Part shown: in pieces, positions 34,840-45,036 of the stretch
How the letters are laid out: each line of letters opens with the position of its first letter
Numbering within the stretch: the first letter of the stretch is position 1
From: Arthrobacter sp. AZCC_0090
Lineage (GTDB): Bacteria > Actinomycetota > Actinomycetes > Actinomycetales > Micrococcaceae
Assembly: GCF_014207375.1 (NCBI RefSeq)
Contig: NZ_JACHEE010000021.1
Location: forward strand, 1 to 56,360
Reading direction: 5' to 3'
Length of the DNA: 56,360 bases
The notes under the pieces: generated by a model
Told to the model about the DNA's origin: nothing
What the model saw: the letters and a program-made list of their open reading frames with translations, nothing else
The model's database searches: none
Program-made: the position numbers and the translations under genes

Positions 34840-36063
34840 ATGCGTGTGGTCATAGCCCCGGACAAGTTCAAGGGATCGCTGTCAGCCCCCGAGGTCGCCA
34901 GCCGCCTGAGCGCCGGACTGCTCGCCGGTTATGCCGCCAGCCGCCCGGGTGAGGGCTTTGAAACCACGCTCATTCCTGTGGCCGACGGCGGCGAAGGGAC
35001 TCTCGATGCCGCCGTCGGCTCCGGCTTCACCCGCCGGAGCACCACGGTCACCGGCTCTACAGGCCAGCCGATCACGGCCGAATTCGCCGTCCGCGGCACG
35101 GAGGCCGTCATCGAAATGGCGGCGGCCTCCGGTCTCGCGGTGCTGCCTGGCTTCGGCGATGGCAGCGCGCCAAACTCCGAAACCGCCAAGAGCTCCACAA
35201 GCCAGGGCACCGGGGAACTCATCCGCGCCGCCCTGGACCTGGGCTGCCGGCACATCATCCTCGGCGTCGGCGGCAGCGCCAACACCGACGGCGGCGCCGG
35301 TGTCCTGCAAGGCCTCGGCGCAGCCCTCCTCGACGCCGACGGCAACGAACTCCCGGGCGGCGGGGCCGCGTTGGCCCGGCTGGACCGGATCGACTTCTCG
35401 AACTTCGACGTCCGTTTGGAGGTCACCGAGTTTGTCCTGGCCTCCGACGTCGACAATCCCCTTTTGGGCCGCACCGGCGCCGCCGCGATCTTCGGACCAC
35501 AGAAGGGCGCGACGCCGGACGACGTCGCCACGCTCGACGCCGCCTTGACCCACTTCGTCCAGGTCCTCGCCAGCGAGATCGGCCGCGAAGCCCAGGACGC
35601 CGCACAGGCTCCGGGCGCTGGTGCGGCAGGGGGCGTCGGCTACATTGCCATCGCGGCGCTGGGCGCGGCACGCAGGCCGGGCATCGACGTCGTCCTCGAA
35701 TTCACTGAACTCGAGCAGCGGCTGGCCGGCGCGGATCTGGTGATCACCGGCGAAGGCAGCCTCGACGAGCAGAGCCTGCTCGGCAAAACGCCCATGGGCG
35801 TGGCCCGGGCGGCGGCGCGTTCGGGGATCCCTGTGATTGCCGTCTGCGGCCGCAGTACGCTGAGCCCGGAACAACTTTCGGAGTCCGGTTTCGAGTCGGT
35901 CCACGCATTGACCGAACTCGAATCCAATGTAGAGAAATGTATAGCTGAAGCAGGGCCGCTGCTTGAAGAATTGGGTCAGCACATCGGCGTGCGCCTCTCT
36001 GAAAAAGCGGCACCCATCCATGACGCAGCGCGAACCGAGACCAAGGAGCAACTCCATGTCTGA
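34840..36063 (+). CDS. glxK: Glycerate kinase (GarK/GlxK family)
   Basis: A 407-residue kinase with family blocks IAPDKFKGSLSAPE at the start, PVADGGEGTLDA, GVGGSANTDGGAG, ASDVDNPLLG, FGPQKGAT and VITGEGSLDEQSL. It phosphorylates D-glycerate, feeding carbon into glycolysis as 2- or 3-phosphoglycerate. It is about 25 residues longer than usual at the C-terminus (after HALTELESN). That extension overlaps the start of allB by eight bases. It follows gcl closely, with GGAGG before the ATG. Confidence 0.95.
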   Translation: MRVVIAPDKFKGSLSAPEVASRLSAGLLAGYAASRPGEGFETTLIPVADGGEGTLDAAVGSGFTRRSTTVTGSTGQPITAEFAVRGTEAVIEMAAASGLAVLPGFGDGSAPNSETAKSSTSQGTGELIRAALDLGCRHIILGVGGSANTDGGAGVLQGLGAALLDADGNELPGGGAALARLDRIDFSNFDVRLEVTEFVLASDVDNPLLGRTGAAAIFGPQKGATPDDVATLDAALTHFVQVLASEIGREAQDAAQAPGAGAAGGVGYIAIAALGAARRPGIDVVLEFTELEQRLAGADLVITGEGSLDEQSLLGKTPMGVARAAARSGIPVIAVCGRSTLSPEQLSESGFESVHALTELESNVEKCIAEAGPLLEELGQHIGVRLSEKAAPIHDAARTETKEQLHV

Positions 36064-37417
36064 AGAAACCACCACAGCACACGGCCCGTTTGACCTGGTC
36101 ATCCGCGGCCAGCGCATCCTCACCACCGCCGGCATCACCGCCCGAGAAGTCGGCATCCGCAACGGCGTGATCGTCGCGATCGAACCCCTCGGCAACGGGC
36201 TCTCCGGCACCGAAATCATCGAGCTCGCCGAGGACGAAACCCTCATCCCCGGCCTCGTGGACACCCACGTGCACGTCAACGAGCCCGGCCGCACCGAATG
36301 GGAAGGCTTCGCCTCCGCCACCCGCGCCGCAGCAGCCGGCGGCGTCACCACCATCATCGACATGCCGCTGAACTCCATCCCGCCCACCACCAACGTGGAA
36401 GGCCTCAAGCTCAAGCGCGAAGTCGCCGAGGACCAGGCGTTCGTGGACGTCGGATTCTGGGGCGGCGCCATCCCGGGCAACAAGAAGGACCTCCGCCCGC
36501 TGCACGACGAGGGCGTCTTCGGCTTCAAGTGCTTCCTGCTCCACTCCGGCGTCGACGAGTTCCCACACCTGGACGCGGACGAGATGGAAGAGGACATGGC
36601 CGAGCTCAAGTCCTTCGACTCCCTCATGATCGTCCACGCCGAGGACTCCCACGCGATCGACCACGCACCGCACCCCGGCGGCGCCCACTACTCCACCTTC
36701 CTTGCCTCCCGTCCTCGCGGCGCCGAGAACAAAGCCATCGCCGAGGTGATCGAACGCGCCCGCTGGACCGGCGCCCGCGCGCACATCCTGCACCTCTCGT
36801 CGTCGGACGCGCTGCCCATGATCGCTTCGGCGAAGCGCGATGGCGTGCACCTCACCGTGGAGACCTGCCCGCACTACCTGACGCTCATGGCCGAGGAAAT
36901 CCCCGACGGCGCCACCGCGTACAAGTGCTGCCCGCCCATCCGCGAGGCCTCCAACCGCGAACTGCTCTGGCAGGGCCTGCAGGACGGCACCATCGACTGC
37001 ATCGTCTCGGACCACTCCCCCTCGACGCTTGACCTCAAAGACCTGGAAAACGGCGACTTCGCCGTGGCCTGGGGCGGCGTCTCCTCGTTGCAGCTGGGGC
37101 TCTCGTTGATCTGGACCGAGGCACGGCACCGCGGGATCTCCTTGGAGCAAGTGGTTTCCTGGATGTCCGAGAAGCCCGCAGCCTTGGCCCGCCTGCACAA
37201 CAAAGGCCAGCTGGCGCTCGGCTACGACGCCGATTTCTCCATCTTCGCGCCGGACGACGCGTTCGTCGTCGACGTCAAGAAGCTCAAGCACAAGAACCCG
37301 ATCACGCCGTACGACGGCAAAGCGCTCTCCGGCGTCGTACGCAAAACATACCTGCGCGGCAACGAGATCGACAGCCGCACACCCAGCGGCAAACTGATCC
37401 GCCGCGGCGGCGTGTAA
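36056..37417 (+). CDS. allB: Allantoinase
   Basis: From ATG 36056 (AAGGAG 7 bases upstream) the protein has 453 residues of the cyclic amidohydrolase family. Metal ligands are visible: HVH (71-73), Lys158 in FGFKCF (carbamylated), His194 in VHAEDS, the HILHLSS region (243-249) and Asp319 in VSDHSPS. It opens allantoin to allantoate. Its place directly after the glyoxylate genes links purine-derived allantoin to glyoxylate use. Allantoate amidohydrolase and ureidoglycolate genes are not in the window. Confidence 0.95.
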   Translation: MSEETTTAHGPFDLVIRGQRILTTAGITAREVGIRNGVIVAIEPLGNGLSGTEIIELAEDETLIPGLVDTHVHVNEPGRTEWEGFASATRAAAAGGVTTIIDMPLNSIPPTTNVEGLKLKREVAEDQAFVDVGFWGGAIPGNKKDLRPLHDEGVFGFKCFLLHSGVDEFPHLDADEMEEDMAELKSFDSLMIVHAEDSHAIDHAPHPGGAHYSTFLASRPRGAENKAIAEVIERARWTGARAHILHLSSSDALPMIASAKRDGVHLTVETCPHYLTLMAEEIPDGATAYKCCPPIREASNRELLWQGLQDGTIDCIVSDHSPSTLDLKDLENGDFAVAWGGVSSLQLGLSLIWTEARHRGISLEQVVSWMSEKPAALARLHNKGQLALGYDADFSIFAPDDAFVVDVKKLKHKNPITPYDGKALSGVVRKTYLRGNEIDSRTPSGKLIRRGGV

Positions 37418-37427
37418 GGCCACAGCC

Positions 37428-38147
37428 ATGGCCGTCAACGTCCATGCCCCGTATGGGCAACTGCCCGCACGGCTCAACGCCTCGCGGCACCAGACCGTCC
37501 GGCCTTCCGCGCTTCGGCCCGGTTTGCACCCGCGCGGCCTGGCCGTGTGGGTACAGCCCGGCGAAGGCCGCTCGATCGATCCCGAGGTTTGGGCCCGGGC
37601 CGCTGAAGCGGTCCTGGCCCGGGCACGCAAACTTGCTCCGGGGGCGGAAGTCCTCCTTTGGCCTGCCGCCGGAGCGGCAACATCCGGCGCTTCGGCGTCC
37701 GGTCCTTCGGCGCACGGCGCCGAGTCTTCTGGTTCGGCCGCGTCCGACGGCGGCACTCCGCCGGAGGCGTCCGACGCCGGAAACCGCCCTGCCGCTCCGT
37801 CACCTGTCTCCCTGGCTGGCCGGCGCAGCAGTGTGGCAGTGGACCTGGCCGCGGACACCGTTCTCCTGGACGGTGTCCCGGTCAGTTTCACGGCGATGGA
37901 ACACAGCCTTCTGCGTTACCTCGTGGAAAACCTGTCCCGACCCATCCCACGTGAAGAATTGCAACGTTTTTTGGAGTCACTTGACTGTCCCGGCGCGGCA
38001 TTTCGGTCGATCGACGTGTATGTTGGACGCGTCCGGCGCAAGCTGGGCTCGGCCCGCCATGTCATCGCCACAGTGCGTGGAGGCGGCTACCAGTTCGTGC
38101 CCGGACCAGGCTCCACAGTCCGCGGACCCGCGGAATACTGCATCTAG
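37428..38147 (+). CDS. Orphan winged-helix (OmpR/PhoB-type) regulator without receiver domain
   Basis: A 239-residue protein. Residues 1-85 contain a PGLHPRGLAVWVQPGEGRS segment of unknown fold, 85-135 is a low-complexity Ala/Ser/Gly/Pro linker, and 140-230 is a Trans_reg_C winged helix (FTAMEHSLLRYLVENLSRPIPREEL, then YVGRVRRKLG and VRGGGYQF). There is no phosphoacceptor receiver, so it is not a normal response regulator. It starts 10 bases after allB and is probably cotranscribed, so it may regulate the allantoin/glyoxylate operon. That role is inferred. Confidence 0.8.
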   Translation: MAVNVHAPYGQLPARLNASRHQTVRPSALRPGLHPRGLAVWVQPGEGRSIDPEVWARAAEAVLARARKLAPGAEVLLWPAAGAATSGASASGPSAHGAESSGSAASDGGTPPEASDAGNRPAAPSPVSLAGRRSSVAVDLAADTVLLDGVPVSFTAMEHSLLRYLVENLSRPIPREELQRFLESLDCPGAAFRSIDVYVGRVRRKLGSARHVIATVRGGGYQFVPGPGSTVRGPAEYCI

Positions 38148-38214
38148 GCAGCCCGTTACACCTATAGATTGATCGCCGGCCACGGCGGTTGCCCGACAAG
38201 TCAAGGATCGCAAC

Positions 38215-38682
38215 ATGACCCAGAAACTCCTCGCCGGAACCCAGGCCCCCGATTTCGCACTGCTTAACTCCGAAGGTCAGAAGGTCTCCCTGTCGGACTA
38301 CCGTGGACGCAACGTCATCGTGTACTTCTACCCGGAAGCCGCCACCCCTGGCTGCACCACCGAGGCCTGCGACTTCCGCGACAGCCTCTCCAGCCTGCAG
38401 TCCTCCGGCTACGAAGTCCTGGGCATCTCCCCCGACGCCCCGGAAAAGATCGCAAGCTTCGCCGGCGACTACTCCCTGACCTTCCCGCTCCTCTCCGACG
38501 AGGACCACGCAGTGGCCCTGGCCTACGGCGCCTGGGGCGAGAAGCTCGTGAACGGCGAAGTGGTAGACGGTCTGGTCCGATCCACCGTAGTGCTCGACGG
38601 CGAAGGCAAGGTCAAGCTGACCCAGTACCAGGTCAAGGCCCAGGGCCACGTAGCAGCACTGAAAGCCGAACTCGGGCTGTAA
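38215..38682 (+). CDS. bcp: Thioredoxin-dependent peroxiredoxin of the Bcp type
   Basis: A 155-residue peroxiredoxin with peroxidatic Cys47 and resolving Cys52 in TPGCTTEACDFRD, the arrangement of E. coli Bcp (Cys45/Cys50). The ATG has AAGGA upstream. It reduces hydrogen peroxide and organic peroxides with thioredoxin. It is followed at once by the composite repeat, which begins inside its stop codon, and has no obvious tie to the preceding regulator. Confidence 0.95.
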   Translation: MTQKLLAGTQAPDFALLNSEGQKVSLSDYRGRNVIVYFYPEAATPGCTTEACDFRDSLSSLQSSGYEVLGISPDAPEKIASFAGDYSLTFPLLSDEDHAVALAYGAWGEKLVNGEVVDGLVRSTVVLDGEGKVKLTQYQVKAQGHVAALKAELGL

Positions 38683-38811
38683 CGCTCGCTCACATATAAG
38701 GCCGTTCGGCGTGACGCTCGCTCGGATATAAGGCCAAATAGCGGAACCCTCCTGCAGTTCATGATCTGCAGGAGGGTTCTGTGTTTTTCGCTCATACGTG
38801 AGCGAGCGTCC
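38682..38811. repeat. Composite interspersed repeat with terminator hairpin, copy 1
   Basis: ACGCTCGCTCACATATAAGGCC (38682-38703) and a variant (38713-38735) lie to the left, and TCATACGTGAGCGAGCGTC (38792-38810) in inverse orientation to the right. In between is a perfect 13-bp hairpin, AACCCTCCTGCAG/CTGCAGGAGGGTT (38745-38778), followed by a T-rich run. The element fills the whole gap between two converging genes and probably acts as a bidirectional terminator. The same design recurs at 54919-55077. Confidence 0.88.
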
Positions 38812-38813
38812 GG

Positions 38814-40433
38814 TTAGTTGCCGCCGGCGGTGTTCCAGGCCTCCTCGGACACGGGGATCCACCACTCCCGGGCTTTGCCTTCCCCGATGTATTCGGGCCA
38901 GCGAAAATCCGTCGGCGCGCTGAAATCGGGAGGAAGCAGCGGTGCCACCGCACCGCGGCGGCGCTTCTCGGCGTCGAACTCTGCTTTGGCCTCCACCAGC
39001 ACCTCCGGCGAGTTGAGCAGATCCAGCACCATGCCGGCGATCATTTTGCCCGTCGCCGTGATGGTGGGGTCAATCGTCTCCGGTATTCCACCCATGGCGG
39101 TCATCGCCCAGCCCGGGTACGGGGTGCCCTTCTCGTTCGGCGCCAGCGTGGGCCGTGCCGTGTAAAAGCGAATGGTGGGCGCGTACCAGGTCATTTCCAC
39201 ATAGTCATCGCTGGTCCAGTTCTGCTGGGTTGCCGGGATGTGGCGGCGCAGCTCTGCTTCGGCGTCCCGCGGGGTGATGAGCTCGGCCGTTGCCGGATGG
39301 AACGGATTCTCCATGGGCTCCACCCCGCAGGATGCCTGAATCTCACGTCCGATCTCCCTGGCCCGCTCATCCAATACCGGAGCGCCCACGGCAGCGATGT
39401 TCTCCCACGCCACTTGGGCCACAGTGTGGTTGGCGATGCCCGGACGGTTGCGGGCTACCCAGCGGGAACTAACGCTGCAGTGCGATGCAGCCGCGGCGAG
39501 TTCCGCGTTGCGATCCAGCACCGCCAGCACGGAGTCGGCCTCGGCGAGGCTCGGGCAGCGCCAGGAGTACTGGATCTGGGCCAGCCCCGCCGGCTGGTTG
39601 TCCGCCGTCGCCTGCCCGGCAGTGAGGATCGCTTCCGACAGCGACCAACCGCCCGCCTGCGGCAGCATGGAGTCCTGGGTGGTTTTGGTCAGCGAGAACA
39701 TCGTGAACAGGGCGGCGTCCGCTCCCGGTGCCCGGGCGGCGGAGTGCGACGACGGGATGGGACTATCGCCGTAAGTGTTGTTCCAGCCCTCGGGGTTGTC
39801 GCATGTGAAGGTGTAGATCTTGCTGTAGTACGAACCGCAATGAGTGTCCCAACGCGCGGTGTTGCACAGGGGCATCATGTAGAACGGGTGATACGAGATG
39901 ATGGCATCCAGGTTGTCATAGTAGCCGCGCAGGCCGTGGACCACCTTGGATCCCTGGACCTTTTCGGCCGGTTCGCCCGTGTAAACCAAGGTGCCTGGGA
40001 TGTTGTGCCGTTCCATGGTGTCTTTCGCCGCGAGGAAGCCTGCGAGCGTCGAGATGCCAAGGGCCGAATGCGGATCGGTGTGGCCCGGAGCGAATCGCGA
40101 CATCCCGGCACGGGGTTCCCGCTTGGTGGACGCCGCCTGGCAATTGCCCGGGATGGCATCGTATTCGGCATAGCCAAGTATCCTCGCGCCGGGACCGGCG
40201 GGACTTGTCCACTCGGCGGCGAACGCGGTGGGCATGCCCCCACTTCCCTCCTCAACCGTGAAGCCATACTCGCGAAGCGTTCTCACATACCAGGCGCACG
40301 ACTCGTACTCGCGCCATGCCGGTTCGGCCAGTTCCCAGATATTCGTGTGCCAGGCGGAAAGTTGCTCCTTCTGCTGCTCCACCCACCCCCATGCCGCGGC
40401 CTTCAACTCGGCGTTATTGATCGTCCCGCTCAT
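38814..40433 (-). CDS. M20 family amidohydrolase, AbgB-like
   Basis: A 539-residue M20-type metallohydrolase. Family traits: LGYAEYDAIPG near residue 95 (metal Asp region), APGHTDPHSALG (His/Asp), TGEPAEKVQGSK (Glu pair) and a lid domain of 150 residues in the middle. It is longer than typical M20 enzymes, as in p-aminobenzoyl-glutamate hydrolase subunit B. It probably cleaves an N-acyl amino acid or amide. GGAAGG precedes the ATG. It lies after the TPP-enzyme operon but is separated from it by a repeat. Confidence 0.85.
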   Translation of the reverse strand: MSGTINNAELKAAAWGWVEQQKEQLSAWHTNIWELAEPAWREYESCAWYVRTLREYGFTVEEGSGGMPTAFAAEWTSPAGPGARILGYAEYDAIPGNCQAASTKREPRAGMSRFAPGHTDPHSALGISTLAGFLAAKDTMERHNIPGTLVYTGEPAEKVQGSKVVHGLRGYYDNLDAIISYHPFYMMPLCNTARWDTHCGSYYSKIYTFTCDNPEGWNNTYGDSPIPSSHSAARAPGADAALFTMFSLTKTTQDSMLPQAGGWSLSEAILTAGQATADNQPAGLAQIQYSWRCPSLAEADSVLAVLDRNAELAAAASHCSVSSRWVARNRPGIANHTVAQVAWENIAAVGAPVLDERAREIGREIQASCGVEPMENPFHPATAELITPRDAEAELRRHIPATQQNWTSDDYVEMTWYAPTIRFYTARPTLAPNEKGTPYPGWAMTAMGGIPETIDPTITATGKMIAGMVLDLLNSPEVLVEAKAEFDAEKRRRGAVAPLLPPDFSAPTDFRWPEYIGEGKAREWWIPVSEEAWNTAGGN

Positions 40434-40495
40434 CGTGTTCCTTCCTAAAGTCGTACCGGTCCAAAACTGTTCCCAGACACACCGCCCTCCCCCGG

Positions 40496-40600
40496 CGACC
40501 CTCGCTCACATATAGGGGCTTTCCGTCGGACGCTCCATCGCTTGCTTAAAGAAAGTGAGCGAGCGTCCGCCCACGGGCCGTCAAAGGTGAGCGAGCGTCC
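40496..40600. repeat. Composite interspersed repeat, degenerate copy 2
   Basis: CTCGCTCACATATA (40501-40514) to the left and two GTGAGCGAGCGTCC units (40555-40568 and 40587-40600) to the right match the arms of the copies at 38.7 and 55.0 kb. The central CTGCAG hairpin is missing; a GACGCTCCATCGCTTGC-like stretch is in its place. It lies between the TPP enzyme and the M20 hydrolase genes. Confidence 0.8.
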
Positions 40601-40624
40601 ACGGGATGCCGAGGTGACGGGAGG

Positions 40625-42223
40625 TTACTGGATGCTCACGTGGATGAGGCTCGGCCCCTTGACGGCGAGCGCCTTGGTGACCACTCCGGCGAGCTCGTCG
40701 AGGGATTCAACGTTGAACGCGGTCAGTCCGAAGCCCTCGGCGAGGAGTACCCAGTTTGGCTGGGTCAGGTTCACGCCGACAGGGGCCAGGTCCCGGTCCT
40801 CCATGTTTTGCCGGATTTCGCCATAGCCACCGTTGTTGATGCAAATGATGGGCAGGTCCACGCCCTGTTCCACGGCGGTAATGAATTCCTGGACAGCAAA
40901 CATGAGCGCACCGTCGCCGATCAGGCCCACCACTGGACGATCGGGATCGGCCACCTTGGCGCCAATCGCAGCAGGCAGCCCATAGCCCAAGGTGGCGTAC
41001 GCGGGGGTGTACAGGAGCTGGCGCGGCTGCTGCATGGGGAAGAAGGACGTGGTCCCGAAGTACGTGATCTGCGAGGAATCGCCCGCGATGACCGTGTCCG
41101 CCGGCAGAACGGCCGCAATGATCTCGTTGATTTGTGCCAGCACGGGCGCCATGGAACGGGCTTCCGCCTGCAGCTCGGCACGGAGCGCAGACAGCTCTGG
41201 CACCCCAACAGGAGAATGTCCGGCGAGCGCCGCGAGCAGTTGGGGCACGACGGCGGACGCGTTGCCGAGGAGCTCGACATCCGGCGCAACGTTGCACTGC
41301 AGCTGGGCTGGATCGATGTCGATGCGGATGCAACTCCCCTGCGGCACGATCTTGCCGCCCCACAGCTCTGACTCGCCCACCTTGGAGCCGATCACCAGCA
41401 GCGCGTCCGAGGAATTGCACAGATCCTGTGCCGCGGCGAGCCGGATTTCCGAGCCAAGGGACAAAGGATGGGCTTCCGGAATGGCACTCTTGCCATTGAT
41501 GGTGGTCACCACGGGGGCTTGCAGGAGCTCCGCGAGTTCGAGCAGCGCGCCGCCCGTTCCGAGCGATCCGCCCCCGGCCAGGATTACCGGATTCGATGCC
41601 CGACGCAGGATGTCCGCGGCGGTCGCGACGGCGTCGTCGGCTGCTGTTTTCGGCGCGCCCAAGGGGCGGGCCTCGAGGGCGGAAGGGTCGACGTCGGAGG
41701 CAGACTCCAAAAGATCCAACGGGATCTCGATGTGGACCGGACGCGGCCGCCCGTGCTCGAAGAAGGCGAAGGCTTCGTGAATCAACTCGACAGCTTCGCT
41801 GCCACTGGACACGCGCGTGCTTCGCCCGATCAGGGCGCGGACCGCGCCGGTGGGGTCCTTGGTCTCATGCAGCAGCCCGATGTCCGAAAATTCGCTGCCG
41901 CGCGGCGCGCCCGGGGACAGGATGATCATGGGCCGGGACTCGCAATAGGAAGTAGCCGCGGCGGACATCGCGTTCAGCAGGCCGGGACCGGAGGTGGTGA
42001 TCACGACGCCGGGAAGCCCCTTGAGCTGGCTCCATCCGTCGGAGCCGTACCCGGCTCCTTGCTCGTGGCGGGTGGTTACCGGGCGGATGCCGAGCGGCTC
42101 AAGGTGACGGTAGAACTCGAGGTTGTGAGTGCCCGGGATTCCGAAGATCGCGTCGATCCCGTAGTTCCGCAGCGTGGTCATGACGGCAAGGCCGACGTTG
42201 TTGGTAGGGATGGAACTGGTCAA
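40625..42223 (-). CDS. TPP-dependent enzyme of the acetolactate synthase / benzoylformate decarboxylase type
   Basis: From TTG 42223 (AAAGGA 8 bases upstream) the protein has 532 residues with the three ThDP-enzyme domains. The activating Glu54 lies in TTRHEQGAGYG; the ThDP-Mg motif is IGDGALMF...INNGG near residues 430-458. The absence of an ilvN-like small subunit and the operon with an amino acid importer argue against a role in valine synthesis. A 2-keto acid decarboxylase or carboligase acting on the keto acid made by the nearby aminotransferase is likely. Last gene of the SBP-permease-ATPase operon. Confidence 0.85.
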   Translation of the reverse strand: MTSSIPTNNVGLAVMTTLRNYGIDAIFGIPGTHNLEFYRHLEPLGIRPVTTRHEQGAGYGSDGWSQLKGLPGVVITTSGPGLLNAMSAAATSYCESRPMIILSPGAPRGSEFSDIGLLHETKDPTGAVRALIGRSTRVSSGSEAVELIHEAFAFFEHGRPRPVHIEIPLDLLESASDVDPSALEARPLGAPKTAADDAVATAADILRRASNPVILAGGGSLGTGGALLELAELLQAPVVTTINGKSAIPEAHPLSLGSEIRLAAAQDLCNSSDALLVIGSKVGESELWGGKIVPQGSCIRIDIDPAQLQCNVAPDVELLGNASAVVPQLLAALAGHSPVGVPELSALRAELQAEARSMAPVLAQINEIIAAVLPADTVIAGDSSQITYFGTTSFFPMQQPRQLLYTPAYATLGYGLPAAIGAKVADPDRPVVGLIGDGALMFAVQEFITAVEQGVDLPIICINNGGYGEIRQNMEDRDLAPVGVNLTQPNWVLLAEGFGLTAFNVESLDELAGVVTKALAVKGPSLIHVSIQ

Positions 42224-42248
42224 GGTGGGAATCCTTTGAACGTGGGGC

Positions 42249-43007
<759 letters not shown>

Positions 43008-43012
43008 TGCCG

Positions 43013-43909
43013 CTAAGCCTTTCGTGCCTGGATGTTGTTGCCGCGGGAGTACCGCTTCTCAATGCGCGCCTGGACGAGCGAGAGGATGGTGGTGAGCAGG
43101 ATGTACCAGAGGCTCGCCACGATCAGCAGGGGGATTTGCTGGAGGTTGCGCGCGTAGATCTGCTGGGCGTTGTAAAGCAAGTCTCCGACGCCGATCACGA
43201 TCACCAACGAGGTGGTCTTGAGCATGGAAATGGTCTCGTTGCCCACCGGCGGAAGGATGATCTTCATGGCCTGCGGGATGACCACGTGGCGCAGGGTTTC
43301 CATCCGGCTGAAGCCCATGGCGTGGGAGGCCTCGGACTGTCCCGCGGGAACGCCCATGAGGCCTGCACGCACGATTTCGGCCATGTAGGCGCCTTCGTTC
43401 AAGCCCAGGCCTAGGATGCCTGCCACGAAGAGCGGCAAGACGTCGTTGGTGTTCCATTCCACCAGCATTGGACCGCCGGGGATGCCGATCCCGATGGTGG
43501 GGAACAGAACGGCGGCGAAGCCCCAGAAGAGCATCTGCACCATGAGCGGCGTGCCCCGGAAGAACCAGATGTAAGCACCGGCAACACCACGCAGGAGCGC
43601 GTTGTCCGACATCCTCATGACCGCGATCACCAGGCCGATCACGAGCCCCAGGACCATGGCAATGACTGTGAGTTCAATGGTGGTCAGGAGGCCGTTGAGG
43701 ATGCGGATATCGAGCAAGTACTTGGCGACTGTGGGCCAGCCAAACCCGGGGTTGGTGACGATGACGTAGGCGCCCATCACAGCGAAGAGCCCCACCACCA
43801 CCATGGCGATCAGTTGTCCGGGCCGCTTGCGCTTGAGCACGGGCCGCGACGCCAGATCCGCGAAGTCATGCCGTGCCTCGACGGCTATTGGCAGCTCGGA
43901 CACGGTCAT
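43013..43909 (-). CDS. Polar amino acid ABC importer permease (system 1)
   Basis: A 298-residue HisM/GlnP-type permease with five or six membrane segments. The EAA-like coupling loop SEASHAMGFSRMETLRHVVIPQAMKIILP and the YIWFFRGTPLMVQ segment mark the polar amino acid (HAAT) family. It overlaps the end of the binding-protein gene by four bases. The first 35 residues form a cytoplasmic extension. Confidence 0.93.
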   Translation of the reverse strand: MTVSELPIAVEARHDFADLASRPVLKRKRPGQLIAMVVVGLFAVMGAYVIVTNPGFGWPTVAKYLLDIRILNGLLTTIELTVIAMVLGLVIGLVIAVMRMSDNALLRGVAGAYIWFFRGTPLMVQMLFWGFAAVLFPTIGIGIPGGPMLVEWNTNDVLPLFVAGILGLGLNEGAYMAEIVRAGLMGVPAGQSEASHAMGFSRMETLRHVVIPQAMKIILPPVGNETISMLKTTSLVIVIGVGDLLYNAQQIYARNLQQIPLLIVASLWYILLTTILSLVQARIEKRYSRGNNIQARKA

Positions 43910-44865
43910 GACCCCACCGTCGGGTTGATCTCAGACTTGGTGACGATGCCGGACTTGAGGTTCCAGGCCTCCATGATCTTCGCGTAGGTGCCATCATCCA
44001 TGAGGGACTGGATCCCCGCCTGGAATGCCTTGGACAGGCCGCCGTCGTCCTTGGGGCTCACCACGCCCGACAGGGATGGTTCCACGAGGATGGAGTCCAC
44101 GGAAGTGAAGGCGTCCGGCTGCAGCTGGGCGTAGTAGCCGGTCAGTGCGTTGTCCGCCACGAGTGCCTGGGCACGGCCCGATGCCACAGCCTGGTTGACG
44201 TTGTCCTGCTGGGGCAGCAGGAGCGAAATCGGCTTGTCCTTGCCGGCGTCGGCGCACTTCTTGTCGAAGGACGGGAGGACGCTCAACGCCTGGGTGGTCC
44301 CGGTCTGGGCCGCTACGGTCTTGCCGCAGAGGTCCAGTTCCGAGTTGATGCCCAGAGGATTGCCTTTCTTGACCATGACGGACGTTCCTCCGCGCATGTA
44401 GCTGACCATGTTGACCTTGTCCTTGCGCTCGTCCGTGATGGAGAAAGCGGCCCAGGAAGCGTCGTAGCGGCGGGCCTCGATACCGGCCAGGATGCCGTTG
44501 AAATCGGCCTTTTCGATGTTGATGGTGACGCCCAACTTCTTCGCGACGGCCAGGGCCATGTCCGGTTCGAGACCGACGATCTTGCCTTGGTCATCGGTGA
44601 AGTCGATCGGGGCGTAGGTGGGGTCCGTCACGAGAGTCAGCGAGCCCTTGCTCTTGATCGCAGCCGGGAGCAATGCCTGGACCTTGGAATCGGGTTTCAC
44701 GGCCTGCGCGAGTTCCTGGCCGCTCTGGCTGCTTTGACCGCTGGCCGATGCATTACCGGATGCGGTCGCGGCCGCACCTTCGGTGTTGGAGCAAGCCGTT
44801 GTCAACACCAAGAAACTGATGGCTGCCGCTGCCACGAGCGAGCTTTTCACGCCTTTGCGCATCAT
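43906..44865 (-). CDS. Polar amino acid ABC importer binding lipoprotein (system 1)
   Basis: A 319-residue type-3 solute-binding protein. Signal peptide with lipobox LTTAC (Cys25), then the SBP_bac_3 pattern: GSLTLVTDPTYAPIDF, a VGLEPDMALAVAKKLGV block, and GTTQALSVLPSFD. It captures an amino acid or related acid outside the membrane. First gene of its operon, divergent from the TetR gene. The ligand cannot be named. Confidence 0.93.
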   Translation of the reverse strand: MMRKGVKSSLVAAAAISFLVLTTACSNTEGAAATASGNASASGQSSQSGQELAQAVKPDSKVQALLPAAIKSKGSLTLVTDPTYAPIDFTDDQGKIVGLEPDMALAVAKKLGVTINIEKADFNGILAGIEARRYDASWAAFSITDERKDKVNMVSYMRGGTSVMVKKGNPLGINSELDLCGKTVAAQTGTTQALSVLPSFDKKCADAGKDKPISLLLPQQDNVNQAVASGRAQALVADNALTGYYAQLQPDAFTSVDSILVEPSLSGVVSPKDDGGLSKAFQAGIQSLMDDGTYAKIMEAWNLKSGIVTKSEINPTVGS

Positions 44866-44890
44866 TTGTGGATCTCCGGTTCGAGTTGGG

Positions 44891-44920
44891 TTGAAATAAC
44901 AATATGTTCAACTTATTGTG
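44891..44920. promoter_or_regulatory. Candidate TetR operators between divergent operons
   Basis: Two overlapping inverted repeats lie in the A/T-rich divergent promoter region: GTTGAA (44891-44896) with TTCAAC (44908-44913), and ACAATA (44900-44905) with TATTGT (44915-44920). Either could bind the TetR-type regulator encoded at 45037 and control both directions. Confidence 0.5.
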
Positions 44921-45036
44921 AGATGAGTAACAACGCGTGTCAAGGGACCATGGCAACATCGTGGAGAGATGACTAAGGGCAACCACAAGGCGCCCCACCT
45001 GGACCAGCGCGACCAGACAAACGAAGGAGCAACGGC

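Noticed and set aside
34882..37891. Very long minus-strand open frames (581 and 715 codons) opposite glxK, allB and the winged-helix gene
   Set aside because: They are antisense shadows of well-supported genes in GC-rich DNA; their translations are low-complexity Arg/Ala/Gly/Val-rich and match no family.
40625..42223. Acetolactate synthase for branched-chain amino acid synthesis (ilvB)
   Set aside because: No ilvN/ilvC neighbours; it ends an amino acid importer operon with catabolic genes, so a degradative role is more likely.
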